A stretch of DNA of 64,000 nucleotides from Candidatus Poseidoniales archaeon (GTDB lineage Archaea > Thermoplasmatota > Poseidoniia > Poseidoniales > Thalassarchaeaceae). Numbering within the stretch: position 1 is the first letter of the stretch; each line of letters starts with the position of its first letter. The DNA lies in contig DUAE01000032.1 in NCBI GenBank assembly GCA_012960975.1, forward strand, positions 49,178 to 113,177, written 5' to 3'. Shown in pieces: positions 1-8,352 of the stretch. The position numbers and the translations under genes were made by a program. Under the pieces are notes generated by a model, which worked only from the letters and a program-made list of their open reading frames with translations, ran no database searches and was not told the DNA's origin.

Positions 1-322
1 GACCCATCCTCATTTCTCGAACATGACAATCGCCTGAATAATTTCCAAAATTGCAAGGTTCGTCAGACAAATAGTAGAAGCCTGAATCGATGCGATACGA
101 ATTCAGGATAGCTTGATCCCAGAATTCATCTTCCTCAATATCTTCTTTAGTCAAAGCGCCGATTTGTGCACCATCTAACTGAACATAATCACCGGGTTCG
201 TGAGTCCAGGTGAGGTCTACTTCAATCTCAAGAGGTAATGGATCATCGGCAACAACATTGGTTGGAATCATCATCAAAAGAAAAAATAAGGCTATCAAAA
301 TGTGTGAAACTCTACTGAACAC
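1..322 (-). CDS. Secreted protein, C-terminus cut by window edge
   Basis: Reading the minus strand from a GTG at 322, the frame stays open to the window edge (about 107 codons). The first 26 or so residues form a signal peptide: a short polar start, a hydrophobic core rich in Leu/Phe/Ile, then a Val-Ala-Asp-Asp junction. The mature part is acidic, with a Trp-Thr-His and two Cys near the cut edge, and I do not recognise a domain. An ATG inside the hydrophobic core (near 282) would truncate the signal peptide, so I prefer the GTG. It lies about 90 bases downstream of the large surface protein and probably belongs to the same exported-protein group. Function unknown. Confidence 0.6.
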   Translation of the reverse strand, partial: MFSRVSHILIALFFLLMMIPTNVVADDPLPLEIEVDLTWTHEPGDYVQLDGAQIGALTKEDIEEDEFWDQAILNSYRIDSGFYYLSDEPCNFGNYSGDCHVREMRMG

Positions 323-413
323 AGTAATATTGCTAGCACCCAACCTATATTGTGGTTTGGACTTCGCGAAATATATTAAAATTGAGAATATTACTTTTGC
401 GATAATTGATTAT

Positions 414-3400
414 TTACTCTAATTCAGAATTTTTTAGAGTGATTACAATTCCAGTAATTGCAAGCATAGTAAGCAGGATTAAAACTCCCCAAATAAGTGC
501 TGTTGTCATTTTTGCTGTCCAAAATGTACTACTGGTTTCAGAATCTGTTTTCTCTAGATTCAAAACCACTTGTTGGTCTTCTTCAGCAGTGGTTGATAGA
601 TAGATATCGGTTCCTCGAATCAGAATTGTCATTTCACCTTCTGGCAAGCTCGACCGTGCATCGACAGAAAGGGTGTAAATTCCATCTGAAGCGATTCTGT
701 CGCCACCAGTTCCATCGTCAACCATCAAAAGCCATTGCTCAGATTGGCCGATAGGTGCAAGCCGGCCAATTTTTGCCTGCACCGAGGATATTCCATCAGG
801 GTCGTCGATTAAGACTTCAATTAGTTGGGAAATAGGTGAACCATATTCTGGGACTGCGATATTTTCGCGAACTTCACCATTTCGATAAATCGATATTGTA
901 TCAACTATTGGTGCCTCATTCAAAATCGTTAATTGAGGCGCATCAACTAAATTCCCATCCATAATAATAGAATGAGAAAGCCTAGATGCTCCATCCAAAT
1001 CAGTTAGGCGAATAGGTAAGAACATATCTCCTGGAATCATGCCGTTGGCGACAGTAAATTCTCCCTCCCAAATTGGTGGCGAGATTTCTGCATCAGATTG
1101 GATTAGTGAAATTACTTCACCACCAAAACCAAGTAGATCAACCGAAATTGAAGCAATTCCATGACCGTCGATGGCTTGAACAGAAATTGATACCGAATCA
1201 CCTCGATATACAACACTTGGACTGAATTGCAATGAAACCATTCGCGGTGCAGGATTCTCGATTCTTAGCACCGCTATTTCAGAAACTTGAGCCCAATAAT
1301 CTCGAATTTCAACCTCGACATTCTCGGTACCATAAACCAAACCTGTTGCTTCGATTGCGGCTGTCCAAATATCATCGTGTATGACAAGATCACCAAAAAG
1401 TCCTCTATCAGAAAGTTGGACGATGCCCAGACCATATGTGGTCAAATCCACCTCTACTTGTTGGACATCGGCATCGACATCTTCGATTACAGCCTCAAGG
1501 TGAGCCAAACCCCCTTCAGCGTAAAGAACGCCTTCACGAAAGCGCAACTCAATCAACTTAGGTTCAGTATTTTCATCGGAAGTAATAATCAGAGGTAAGT
1601 GAATCCTCTCGAGGGTTTGATTTTCAACAAGATAACTACCAACCATATCATTAATTGTTATTACTCGCCTAACTTCATCGACCAAACCAGCAAGTATTCC
1701 TTCGTTAATAACAGTCCCATTAGCCATACTATTTCCGCCATACTGGCCTCTCCAATTCATCACTACGACCTGATGTCCATCGACTGTTGAAGAACCAACT
1801 GATTCGGCGAACACATGCAAATTAATTTCATTTTCAAGAAGCCAAAAGGTGTCGCCCTCAATCAGAATTTCGGGAGCTGCACCTGATTCGCGGGTGATTG
1901 GTGTTGCATTTGCACTGGAAGAAATCGGGGGATCTGATTCAGAAGGAATTGGTGAGTATTCGGGATATTCATCATTAGTACCATTTTCTTCGACATATTC
2001 GTAGCGAATTGTAGGTGAATCCCAATCGGCTTGTGGAACAGTATATTCGAATGTCAAATTGTGTTCTGCCTGAAATTCTTGGTCGATAGGGCCTATGGGG
2101 GTTGCTGAAACATTGAACCAATATTCATTGTAAATTTTGTTAACTTCAAAATAATTCCCACTCGCATTCTGTTCTGTCGTCCTTTCATCGATAAATCGAA
2201 CCATCCCAAAAGTACCTGATGCATCACCATTATATTCACCATTAATACGAATTGTATCTGCAATAATTAAGCCATTACGATCTTCGTAATGCACATTATC
2301 AATCGTCCCATTTACAACGATATAAGGTTGAGATTCTGAAGCTACAAATCCAAATTCGCCCTCTCCGACATACTTCAGAAGGCGTTCTTCTTGAACACCG
2401 TAAACCCATTTATCATTCATGCGGAATTCTTCTAATTCAAGCTCCGCATAATCGCCATCTCCCATTTGTATTTGTAACGTCATTTGAGCAATTAATTCGG
2501 TATCTTGTAAAGTTCGCTCACCATTATAATCCTCATATTCAAAGAAAAATACTGGAACTATTCCAGATCCGGTCATCGACTCATTATCATCACCGGAATT
2601 GAAGTTAATCGAACCGTTTCCATTCAATAATAGGTGTTCACTCAAATCATCATTTGCCAATGTCCGATTGTAAAGTGCATCAGTAACATCGATTTGAACA
2701 GCAATGGATTGGGAGTTGTTTTCAGTGAAAAACATCGAACCATTTCCAACCATTTCAAATTCTTGATTTAATAATTCTTGATCAAAATAAGTTTCATTTA
2801 ACCATACTTTATCAAGTTCTAAATAAAGTTGAATGGAGGTGTCATCTTCAAGGGAATTGATCGACAAAAAACCAGTGCCAAGTTCATTAGAAATTAGTGT
2901 GGATCCGATGCGTTGTTGCCAACCTCGGCCGTTGAATTCAAGTTGAACATAGGAAGTTCGCTCACCATCGTCAGAGGAATCTGCGAGTCCTGAACTCCAA
3001 GTCGTAGTTCGGGTAATTTCATGGTCAGCAATAGGTTGATTCCAATTTGTAATACGCAATTCTCTACTACAAATTGCATCTTCAGTCATAACAGCAATCT
3101 CAATTTCATCACCAAACTCTGGATCTTCAGCAAGCGTGATATCTATTTCTCCGCCAGCGATGAGGATATCAGATGAGTTACTGTCACCTACGATTATTTC
3201 ACCTCGTTGATGTAATAGGGTCACATTGACCTCATTTGGAGATGATCCATTCGAAAATGCAGGTTCAAATTCAACACGATATCGATGGATTAATTCCCAT
3301 TCTGCATGAAGAATGTCTCCGTTCTCGTTTGGAATTGAAATCAAATCTCCCCTACCCCAATCGACAAAAATCGTACATTCTCGGTCACTGGAATGATCGT

Positions 3401-3476
3401 TCGCAGCCACCATCCCTGCCGGGCCGGTAAGAAGCAACATGCAGAGCACGAGAAGCGTGAACGATTGACGAGGCAC
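414..3476 (-). CDS. Large secreted, C-terminally anchored surface protein
   Basis: A 1020-residue protein with an N-terminal signal peptide (roughly residues 1-25, ending in Val-Ala-Ala) and one hydrophobic segment near residues 993-1014 followed by a short charged tail. This fits an exported protein held in the membrane by its C-terminus. The ectodomain is acidic, rich in Asn-X-Ser/Thr sites, and beta-rich in appearance. The last third reads like tandem Ig-like or cadherin-like modules (recurrent Asp-X-Asp-Gly and Pro-rich joints). I cannot name a family. The start is GTG, because an in-frame stop lies just upstream and the next Met would remove half of the signal peptide. That GTG sits inside a perfect inverted repeat, described separately. 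Likely role: cell envelope or extracellular binding; this is inference. Confidence 0.85.
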   Translation of the reverse strand: MPRQSFTLLVLCMLLLTGPAGMVAANDHSSDRECTIFVDWGRGDLISIPNENGDILHAEWELIHRYRVEFEPAFSNGSSPNEVNVTLLHQRGEIIVGDSNSSDILIAGGEIDITLAEDPEFGDEIEIAVMTEDAICSRELRITNWNQPIADHEITRTTTWSSGLADSSDDGERTSYVQLEFNGRGWQQRIGSTLISNELGTGFLSINSLEDDTSIQLYLELDKVWLNETYFDQELLNQEFEMVGNGSMFFTENNSQSIAVQIDVTDALYNRTLANDDLSEHLLLNGNGSINFNSGDDNESMTGSGIVPVFFFEYEDYNGERTLQDTELIAQMTLQIQMGDGDYAELELEEFRMNDKWVYGVQEERLLKYVGEGEFGFVASESQPYIVVNGTIDNVHYEDRNGLIIADTIRINGEYNGDASGTFGMVRFIDERTTEQNASGNYFEVNKIYNEYWFNVSATPIGPIDQEFQAEHNLTFEYTVPQADWDSPTIRYEYVEENGTNDEYPEYSPIPSESDPPISSSANATPITRESGAAPEILIEGDTFWLLENEINLHVFAESVGSSTVDGHQVVVMNWRGQYGGNSMANGTVINEGILAGLVDEVRRVITINDMVGSYLVENQTLERIHLPLIITSDENTEPKLIELRFREGVLYAEGGLAHLEAVIEDVDADVQQVEVDLTTYGLGIVQLSDRGLFGDLVIHDDIWTAAIEATGLVYGTENVEVEIRDYWAQVSEIAVLRIENPAPRMVSLQFSPSVVYRGDSVSISVQAIDGHGIASISVDLLGFGGEVISLIQSDAEISPPIWEGEFTVANGMIPGDMFLPIRLTDLDGASRLSHSIIMDGNLVDAPQLTILNEAPIVDTISIYRNGEVRENIAVPEYGSPISQLIEVLIDDPDGISSVQAKIGRLAPIGQSEQWLLMVDDGTGGDRIASDGIYTLSVDARSSLPEGEMTILIRGTDIYLSTTAEEDQQVVLNLEKTDSETSSTFWTAKMTTALIWGVLILLTMLAITGIVITLKNSELE

Positions 3477-3488
3477 AAGCCGTGCCTC
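3470..3488 (-). promoter_or_regulatory. Perfect inverted repeat covering a start codon
   Basis: GAGGCAC and GTGCCTC form a 7-base-pair perfect inverted repeat separated by 5 bases. On the minus strand the second arm begins with the GTG start codon of the large surface protein. If the transcript carries this leader, the start codon would be paired in a stem. It could instead be a dimeric protein binding site. There is no experimental support. Confidence 0.4.
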
Positions 3489-3562
3489 TGTTCAACCAAT
3501 TTCAATCAAACCCATTGATGATTAAATGAAAAAGCGACAATAGTCAAGAATAAATGAGAAAA

Positions 3563-3979
3563 TTAGAACAATGGTTCTTCCCAATCGTCGTCTTGACCGG
3601 ACCTTTCACGCCATAATTCACGAGGCATATCGTTGTATATTCCAGCATAAGGGTCGACATCTACAGACTTCTTCTCACGTGAGTCCATAGCCGAAAGAGC
3701 GAAAGCTTCTGCCGATGATTTAAATTTCCAATAATGGATGCGCCATTCTCGTCCATCCCAGAGCGTGGTTTCTTCCGACTCGGTCGTCAATAAATCATAA
3801 TCTTGTAATTGATAGAACAAATTTCGATCTGTCGGTTCGAGAGCATTATCGATAATTCGATTTGAGAAGCCGAAAAAACCCAGTGCATGCTCAGCGATTG
3901 ACTCGGCAACAATCACTTCCATGTCCTCGTCAACCTTACGACGAATCGCCTCAGTGAGTTGTGCTAGTGTTAGACCCAT
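3563..3979 (-). CDS. DUF6015-like hypothetical protein
   Basis: A soluble 138-residue acidic protein. The N-terminal half (Leu-rich helix, then FFGFSNRIIDNAL and a Tyr-Gln-Leu segment) and the central W-R-I-H-Y-W stretch resemble, from memory, DUF6015, a small family typical of Thermoplasmata whose function is unknown. The C-terminal 45 residues are charged and probably disordered. I chose the ATG at 3979 rather than the one ten codons earlier, because the earlier ATG lies inside a TATA-like box placed at the right distance for a leaderless start at 3979. It is transcribed away from the ureohydrolase gene. Confidence 0.7.
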   Translation of the reverse strand: MGLTLAQLTEAIRRKVDEDMEVIVAESIAEHALGFFGFSNRIIDNALEPTDRNLFYQLQDYDLLTTESEETTLWDGREWRIHYWKFKSSAEAFALSAMDSREKKSVDVDPYAGIYNDMPRELWRERSGQDDDWEEPLF

Positions 3980-3998
3980 TGGCTCCGCTCCAGTAGTG

Positions 3999-4006
3999 CA
4001 TATATG
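3999..4006 (-). promoter_or_regulatory. TATA-like box for the DUF6015-like gene
   Basis: CATATATG is centred about 24 bases upstream of the ATG at 3979. That is the spacing expected of an archaeal TATA box serving a leaderless transcript. The sequence is nearly palindromic (TGCATATATGCA). Confidence 0.45.
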
Positions 4007-4101
4007 CAAGGGCGTGACTTATCAACCATCCTTCGCTGTGGCCTAAAATTTTGATTTTGTTTCCCGAAGTGGTTAATGGAAGCCAATGATTCGACAGCCG
4101 C

Positions 4102-5040
4102 ATGGATGGCGAAACTACTCCAACTTTTCTCGGGCTCGAGGAGTCCGAGTTCGCTCCTTGGGACGTTGTGTTATTGCAGATTCCATTCGAGATGACGACC
4201 AGTTACCGAGAAGGTACTGAGTTTGGTCCTGCTGCTTGTATCGAGGCATCATCCCAAGTCGAACTTTTTGACCCAATCTTACCTTCAAAATTGCCTTGTG
4301 GGATGAGAATTCATACCACTACGCCTTGGTCGAGTGAGGCTCCAACATTGTTAGACTCACTCGATTCTATTCGAGATTATGTTGCACCTTGGATGAATGG
4401 AGAACAATTTCCAATCGTTCTCGGTGGAGAACACGGAATTCTTCCGCCGTTAATGGCTGCTGTTTCCAATCACCCCGCTCTCGATGGTGATCTATCAAAA
4501 CTAACGCTTATTCAAATCGATGCGCATGCAGATTTACGCGATGAGTTGAACGAAGAGCGGTTTTCTCATGGCACCGTAATTCGTCGCTCATTGGACGCGG
4601 GTGTAGGGAAAGTAATCCAAATTGGAGTGCGTGCTTATTGTGAAGAAGAAGCTGAGTTTATTGAATCGGATGAGCGTGTCGAAACTTGGTTTGCAAAAGA
4701 TCTTTTCTCGGCCTCAATTAACAAAGCAGGATGGAAAAATTTGATCCAGCGAATTTGTGATATCGAAGGTGCAATTTGGCTAACATTCGATATCGACGGG
4801 CTTGATGGCTCCCTAGTCCCTGCAACTGGAACTCCAGTTCCGGGTGGACTTGCCCATTGGGGTGCTGTCGAAATAATCGAGAAACTCTTCTCGAACAAAT
4901 CTGCGAATGTAATCGGAGCCGATGTCAATGAAATATCAACATCTGAAGGAACCAATCTGACCGAATTTTCAGCAGCTCTAGTCGCAACGAAAATTCTAGC
5001 AGCCCATATTGCAGCAACTCTTGCACAGATTGGCGAATGA
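4102..5040 (+). CDS. speB: Agmatinase / ureohydrolase family enzyme
   Basis: A 312-residue member of the arginase/agmatinase family, which uses two Mn ions to hydrolyse a guanidino group, releasing urea. Metal-site motifs are all present: GGEH, DAHADLR, the SHG that follows it, and DIDGLD followed by the ATGTPVPGG loop. The overall pattern favours agmatinase (agmatine to putrescine) over arginase, as usual in archaea, but substrate is inferred. The length is normal. The stop overlaps the ATG of the next gene (ATGA), so the two are probably translationally coupled, even though the partner is an exported peptidase with no obvious metabolic link. Confidence 0.85.
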   Translation: MDGETTPTFLGLEESEFAPWDVVLLQIPFEMTTSYREGTEFGPAACIEASSQVELFDPILPSKLPCGMRIHTTTPWSSEAPTLLDSLDSIRDYVAPWMNGEQFPIVLGGEHGILPPLMAAVSNHPALDGDLSKLTLIQIDAHADLRDELNEERFSHGTVIRRSLDAGVGKVIQIGVRAYCEEEAEFIESDERVETWFAKDLFSASINKAGWKNLIQRICDIEGAIWLTFDIDGLDGSLVPATGTPVPGGLAHWGAVEIIEKLFSNKSANVIGADVNEISTSEGTNLTEFSAALVATKILAAHIAATLAQIGE

Positions 5041-6413
5041 TTCAACATCAAACACTGACTAGCGGCGCTATGCGCCGCTCAGCAACAATCATTATTCTCA
5101 CCTCATTGTTGCTGGCTTCAGCAGCGCCGATAGCAACGGCACAACAACCAGATATCATCCAAGAGCACTGGTATCACAGTTATCTCACTCTCACCGAAGA
5201 CGTTCAAGCCTGGGCAGATGATTACCCTGAAATTGTTCGACTTGTCAATGCTGGACAAACACTCCACGGCCGCAATCAATGGGTGGTACAAATTTCCGAC
5301 TGGTCAGTCGATAACAAAACCGATGGAACACAAAAAGAACAGGTGTACATCGATGGTGGTCACCACGGTAATGAACACCTGGGAACAGAACTGGCTTTCC
5401 TCACAGCAGAATTCTACATCGAAGGATGGGGCGCCGGAGATGATGAAGCAATCGAGGTTTTACAAAATACCGAATTACACATTATGATTTTACTGAATGC
5501 AGATGGAAATGATGTGGATAGTCGCTGGAATATGAATCAAGTCGATTTGAATCGAAATTACGACCACCATTGGACAACTGATGAATCACGCTCAGGAGAT
5601 GGTCCGTTCAGTGAACCAGAAACGAGAAATAACGCCGATTACATGAACGAATGGGTGATCGATGCCGACCTTTATGTCACGATGCACACCGGAACTTGGA
5701 TTCTCGCCTATCCTTGGGGATTCACCGGAGAAATGCCCTCAGACCGAGAATTGTTCGAGTATATTCGAGACACAATTCATGATGAAATTGACTCCGAGCT
5801 TCCCGTACGCAATGCAAACGCAGGAATTTACCCAACACACGGCACCTCGCGTGACTACGGCTATGGGGTCATGGGATATCCAACTTTTACTTTCGAAACC
5901 GATGATGAACAATTTCTATTGGGAACTTTTGAATCTCTTTCAGATCGGCTTTCGGTAGAGCTTGAAGTTATGAGATATCTGATTTCCAATGTGTGGTATT
6001 GGCGCGCTCGGTTGGATGTTGAGAGCCTCGAGATAAGTGGCCATACTGTCGAGGCTCACGTTGTTAATTCTGGCCAAGCGAGCACAGAAAATGCGACGAT
6101 TCACTACCTTGATTCGGATGGTGAAGTATTGTGGCATTCTGAGCCCTTTTTGGTTAATGCAAGTAACCAAACACTAGTTTCACTCGATGCTACAAATTTG
6201 ACTATGGTTGCCGATGGATCTTGGGCGATTCATTATCAGAAGCGAGTTATCGACTCTTCTATTTGGGTTGAGGAGACAATCGACAGTTCTGTTGTCAACT
6301 CAAAATCTGGAAGCAATGGATTTTTACCCGCACCATCGATTTTGCTTGGAATTATTGCTATATTTGCAGGTGCAATTAACCAGCGGAAAAACGATATTTT
6401 TGTAATAAAATGA
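5037..6413 (+). CDS. Secreted M14-family zinc carboxypeptidase
   Basis: A 458-residue exported metallocarboxypeptidase. A hydrophobic signal segment (residues about 15-36) ends in Ala-Thr-Ala-Gln. The catalytic domain carries the zinc ligands in HGNE (His110, Glu113) and His217 (YVTMHTG), the substrate-binding Asn-Arg in VDLNRNY (172-173), and the catalytic Glu287 in TFETDD. After about residue 330 comes a beta-rich, CARDB-like domain, then a hydrophobic stretch near residues 430-450 that may anchor the protein. It should trim C-terminal residues from peptides outside the cell. A later Met (residue 12) is a possible start, but the ATGA overlap with the upstream gene favours the first. Confidence 0.85.
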   Translation: MIQHQTLTSGAMRRSATIIILTSLLLASAAPIATAQQPDIIQEHWYHSYLTLTEDVQAWADDYPEIVRLVNAGQTLHGRNQWVVQISDWSVDNKTDGTQKEQVYIDGGHHGNEHLGTELAFLTAEFYIEGWGAGDDEAIEVLQNTELHIMILLNADGNDVDSRWNMNQVDLNRNYDHHWTTDESRSGDGPFSEPETRNNADYMNEWVIDADLYVTMHTGTWILAYPWGFTGEMPSDRELFEYIRDTIHDEIDSELPVRNANAGIYPTHGTSRDYGYGVMGYPTFTFETDDEQFLLGTFESLSDRLSVELEVMRYLISNVWYWRARLDVESLEISGHTVEAHVVNSGQASTENATIHYLDSDGEVLWHSEPFLVNASNQTLVSLDATNLTMVADGSWAIHYQKRVIDSSIWVEETIDSSVVNSKSGSNGFLPAPSILLGIIAIFAGAINQRKNDIFVIK

Positions 6414-6502
6414 GATTTGTTTCGGAAAAAATACGATTAATGCAGTTTTTCAATAGCAATCCTTTGTAAAGCAGGCCGTTATCCGCAGGTTTAGTGGAAG
6501 TC

Positions 6503-8014
6503 ATGAAAACAAACGTAAGCGCATTTAATAAACCTAGAGACATAATGATTATTCCCGTTTTCGAAGGAATTAACAAGGCCCCAAATCATTCGACATCGGG
6601 CCTTGGTCGCGGCGCAAGTATCCCCGTGAAAGCCGCAGCAGCAAGTGAAGCATGTTCGGGTAAACTAGGAAAATCACTCAATATTTGGACCAAGGGTTGC
6701 CAAGTGATTTTCGTCGGTGTCGGCGATGCTAGAAAATTAACTCACAAAACAGCTAGAGACACCGGAGCGAAAACTTTTGCAAAATTATCAAAAAGGTATG
6801 GAACAAATGTATCAATTCGTTTTACATCCGGTTGGAAAACCGATATGATGGCAGCATTTACTGAAGGGATGATTCTCAGAGATTACAAATTTGACAAATA
6901 TCAGAAGCAAGATGAAGAGAAGGAAGACGAGGGTGAATGGTCTCTTGAATGTCAAACTTCAGACCGTCACCTCGAATTGCTTGCTGCAGCGGTTGCAAAA
7001 TCAGTTGCAGTAGCAACTGGAGTCCACATCGCTCGCGACCTAGGAAACGAGCCAGCGAACAAACTCTACCCTGAAGAATATGGTATCAGAGCACTCGAAT
7101 GGGCGGAAGGAAAGGCGAATGTCGAAGTTGAAGTTTGGGATTATGCCCGACTCCAAAAAGAAGGAATGCACGGTCTTATTGCAGTAGGAAAGGGAAGCAT
7201 ACACAAACCATGCATGGTCTTTTTCAGACTAAATCCCAATGCTCAGAAAGATGACCAAGTCCCGTGTATAGTTGGTAAAGGGATCACTTTTGATTCAGGT
7301 GGTATTTCGATTAAGGGTAGTGCTGGTATGGATGAGATGAAACTCGATATGCATGGTGCTGCTACCGTTTTCGGTTTATTCCAAGCACTGTATGCAACCG
7401 GTTACAATGGACGAGTCAACGGTATTGCTTGCATGGCAGAGAACATGCTTAGTGCAGAGGCATACCGACCAGGAGATGTCATTGATACCTACTCTGGTAA
7501 GACAATCGAGGTTCTCAATACCGATGCTGAAGGTCGCAATGTTCTCGCCGATGGTCTTTGGAAGGCAGGAGAATTTAATCCCTCATATATTGTTGATTTA
7601 GCAACACTAACGGGTTCAATTGTCGTTGCTCTTGGACATGAAGCAACAGGACTATTCTCCAATGATGCTTCATTGACAAAGAGATTGCAAGAGGTGGGTG
7701 ATTCTGAAGATGAAATCGCTTGGCCTATGCCCCTATTACCGGCTTTTGAGAAGCAAATGACCTCATCCAAGATTGCTGATGTTCGAAACCAAGGCAAGAG
7801 CCGTTGGGGTGGTGCCAGTCAGGCTGCAGGCTTCCTGAAACAATTTGTTCAGGAACGCCCTGATGCTGATGGGATTGAGTCTCAGATTCCTTGGGCGCAT
7901 TTGGACATAGCCGGGACTGCTGGCATTTGGGCCACTACAACAAATCCTCTCGTAGGACATGGGGCGACAGGGATTCAGGTTCGCGCTTTGCACCGACTAA
8001 TTACAGAATATTGA
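6503..8014 (+). CDS. pepA: Leucyl aminopeptidase, M17 family
   Basis: A cytosolic M17 aminopeptidase of about 503 residues, normally a hexamer with two metal ions. The C-terminal catalytic domain shows GKGITFDSGG, then K-G-S-A-G-M-D, D-M-H-G-A-A and NTDAEGR. These supply the Lys, Asp and Glu metal ligands and the catalytic Arg. The N-terminal macro-like domain contains a short charged insertion (DEEKEDEGEW). It removes N-terminal residues from peptides and follows the secreted carboxypeptidase, suggesting a peptide-utilisation pair. I chose the ATG at 6503; a GTG three codons earlier is the alternative. Confidence 0.92.
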   Translation: MKTNVSAFNKPRDIMIIPVFEGINKAPNHSTSGLGRGASIPVKAAAASEACSGKLGKSLNIWTKGCQVIFVGVGDARKLTHKTARDTGAKTFAKLSKRYGTNVSIRFTSGWKTDMMAAFTEGMILRDYKFDKYQKQDEEKEDEGEWSLECQTSDRHLELLAAAVAKSVAVATGVHIARDLGNEPANKLYPEEYGIRALEWAEGKANVEVEVWDYARLQKEGMHGLIAVGKGSIHKPCMVFFRLNPNAQKDDQVPCIVGKGITFDSGGISIKGSAGMDEMKLDMHGAATVFGLFQALYATGYNGRVNGIACMAENMLSAEAYRPGDVIDTYSGKTIEVLNTDAEGRNVLADGLWKAGEFNPSYIVDLATLTGSIVVALGHEATGLFSNDASLTKRLQEVGDSEDEIAWPMPLLPAFEKQMTSSKIADVRNQGKSRWGGASQAAGFLKQFVQERPDADGIESQIPWAHLDIAGTAGIWATTTNPLVGHGATGIQVRALHRLITEY

Positions 8015-8077
8015 GTCTATCCAACCAATTCATAGCCGAGAAATAACAAGATTGCGACTACGATTATATCACGCGAT

Positions 8078-8347
8078 TTAATTCTCTTCAACTACTTCAA
8101 AGTCTACATCAATCGATTTTGAAGAGAGGGGTTCTTGAGGAATGAATAGCCAAAGAACACCATAAATCAACAAACCTGGTAAGATCCCTGAAAGGAGTGT
8201 TCCAATCACATATACAGCTCTAGTTAGAGTATTATCGAATCCATACCGGTTAGCAAACGCAGCACAAACACCGAAGATAATTCGGCCATTTCGCGGCCGG
8301 AAAAATGGTTTAACACCTGTCTTAATTTTCTTCAGCGATTCGCTCAT
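8078..8347 (-). CDS. PspC-domain membrane protein with DnaK-like tail
   Basis: A protein of about 89 residues. The N-terminal half matches a PspC domain (F-x-P-R-N-G-R-I-I-F-G-V-C, then a Tyr-Gly and Leu-Thr-Arg helix). It is followed by one long hydrophobic segment (GILPGLLIYGVLWLFIP). PspC proteins are membrane-stress sensors or modulators in bacteria. The C-terminus ends in IDVDFEVVEEN, which closely echoes the tail of the adjacent DnaK ([11 protein letters not shown]). The gene overlaps or abuts the dnaK stop: a GTG at 8356 overlaps it and the ATG at 8347 follows directly. It is therefore the last gene of a chaperone operon. The role is inferred to be chaperone- or envelope-stress-linked. 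Confidence 0.8.
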   Translation of the reverse strand: MSESLKKIKTGVKPFFRPRNGRIIFGVCAAFANRYGFDNTLTRAVYVIGTLLSGILPGLLIYGVLWLFIPQEPLSSKSIDVDFEVVEEN

Positions 8348-8352
8348 CAGAT

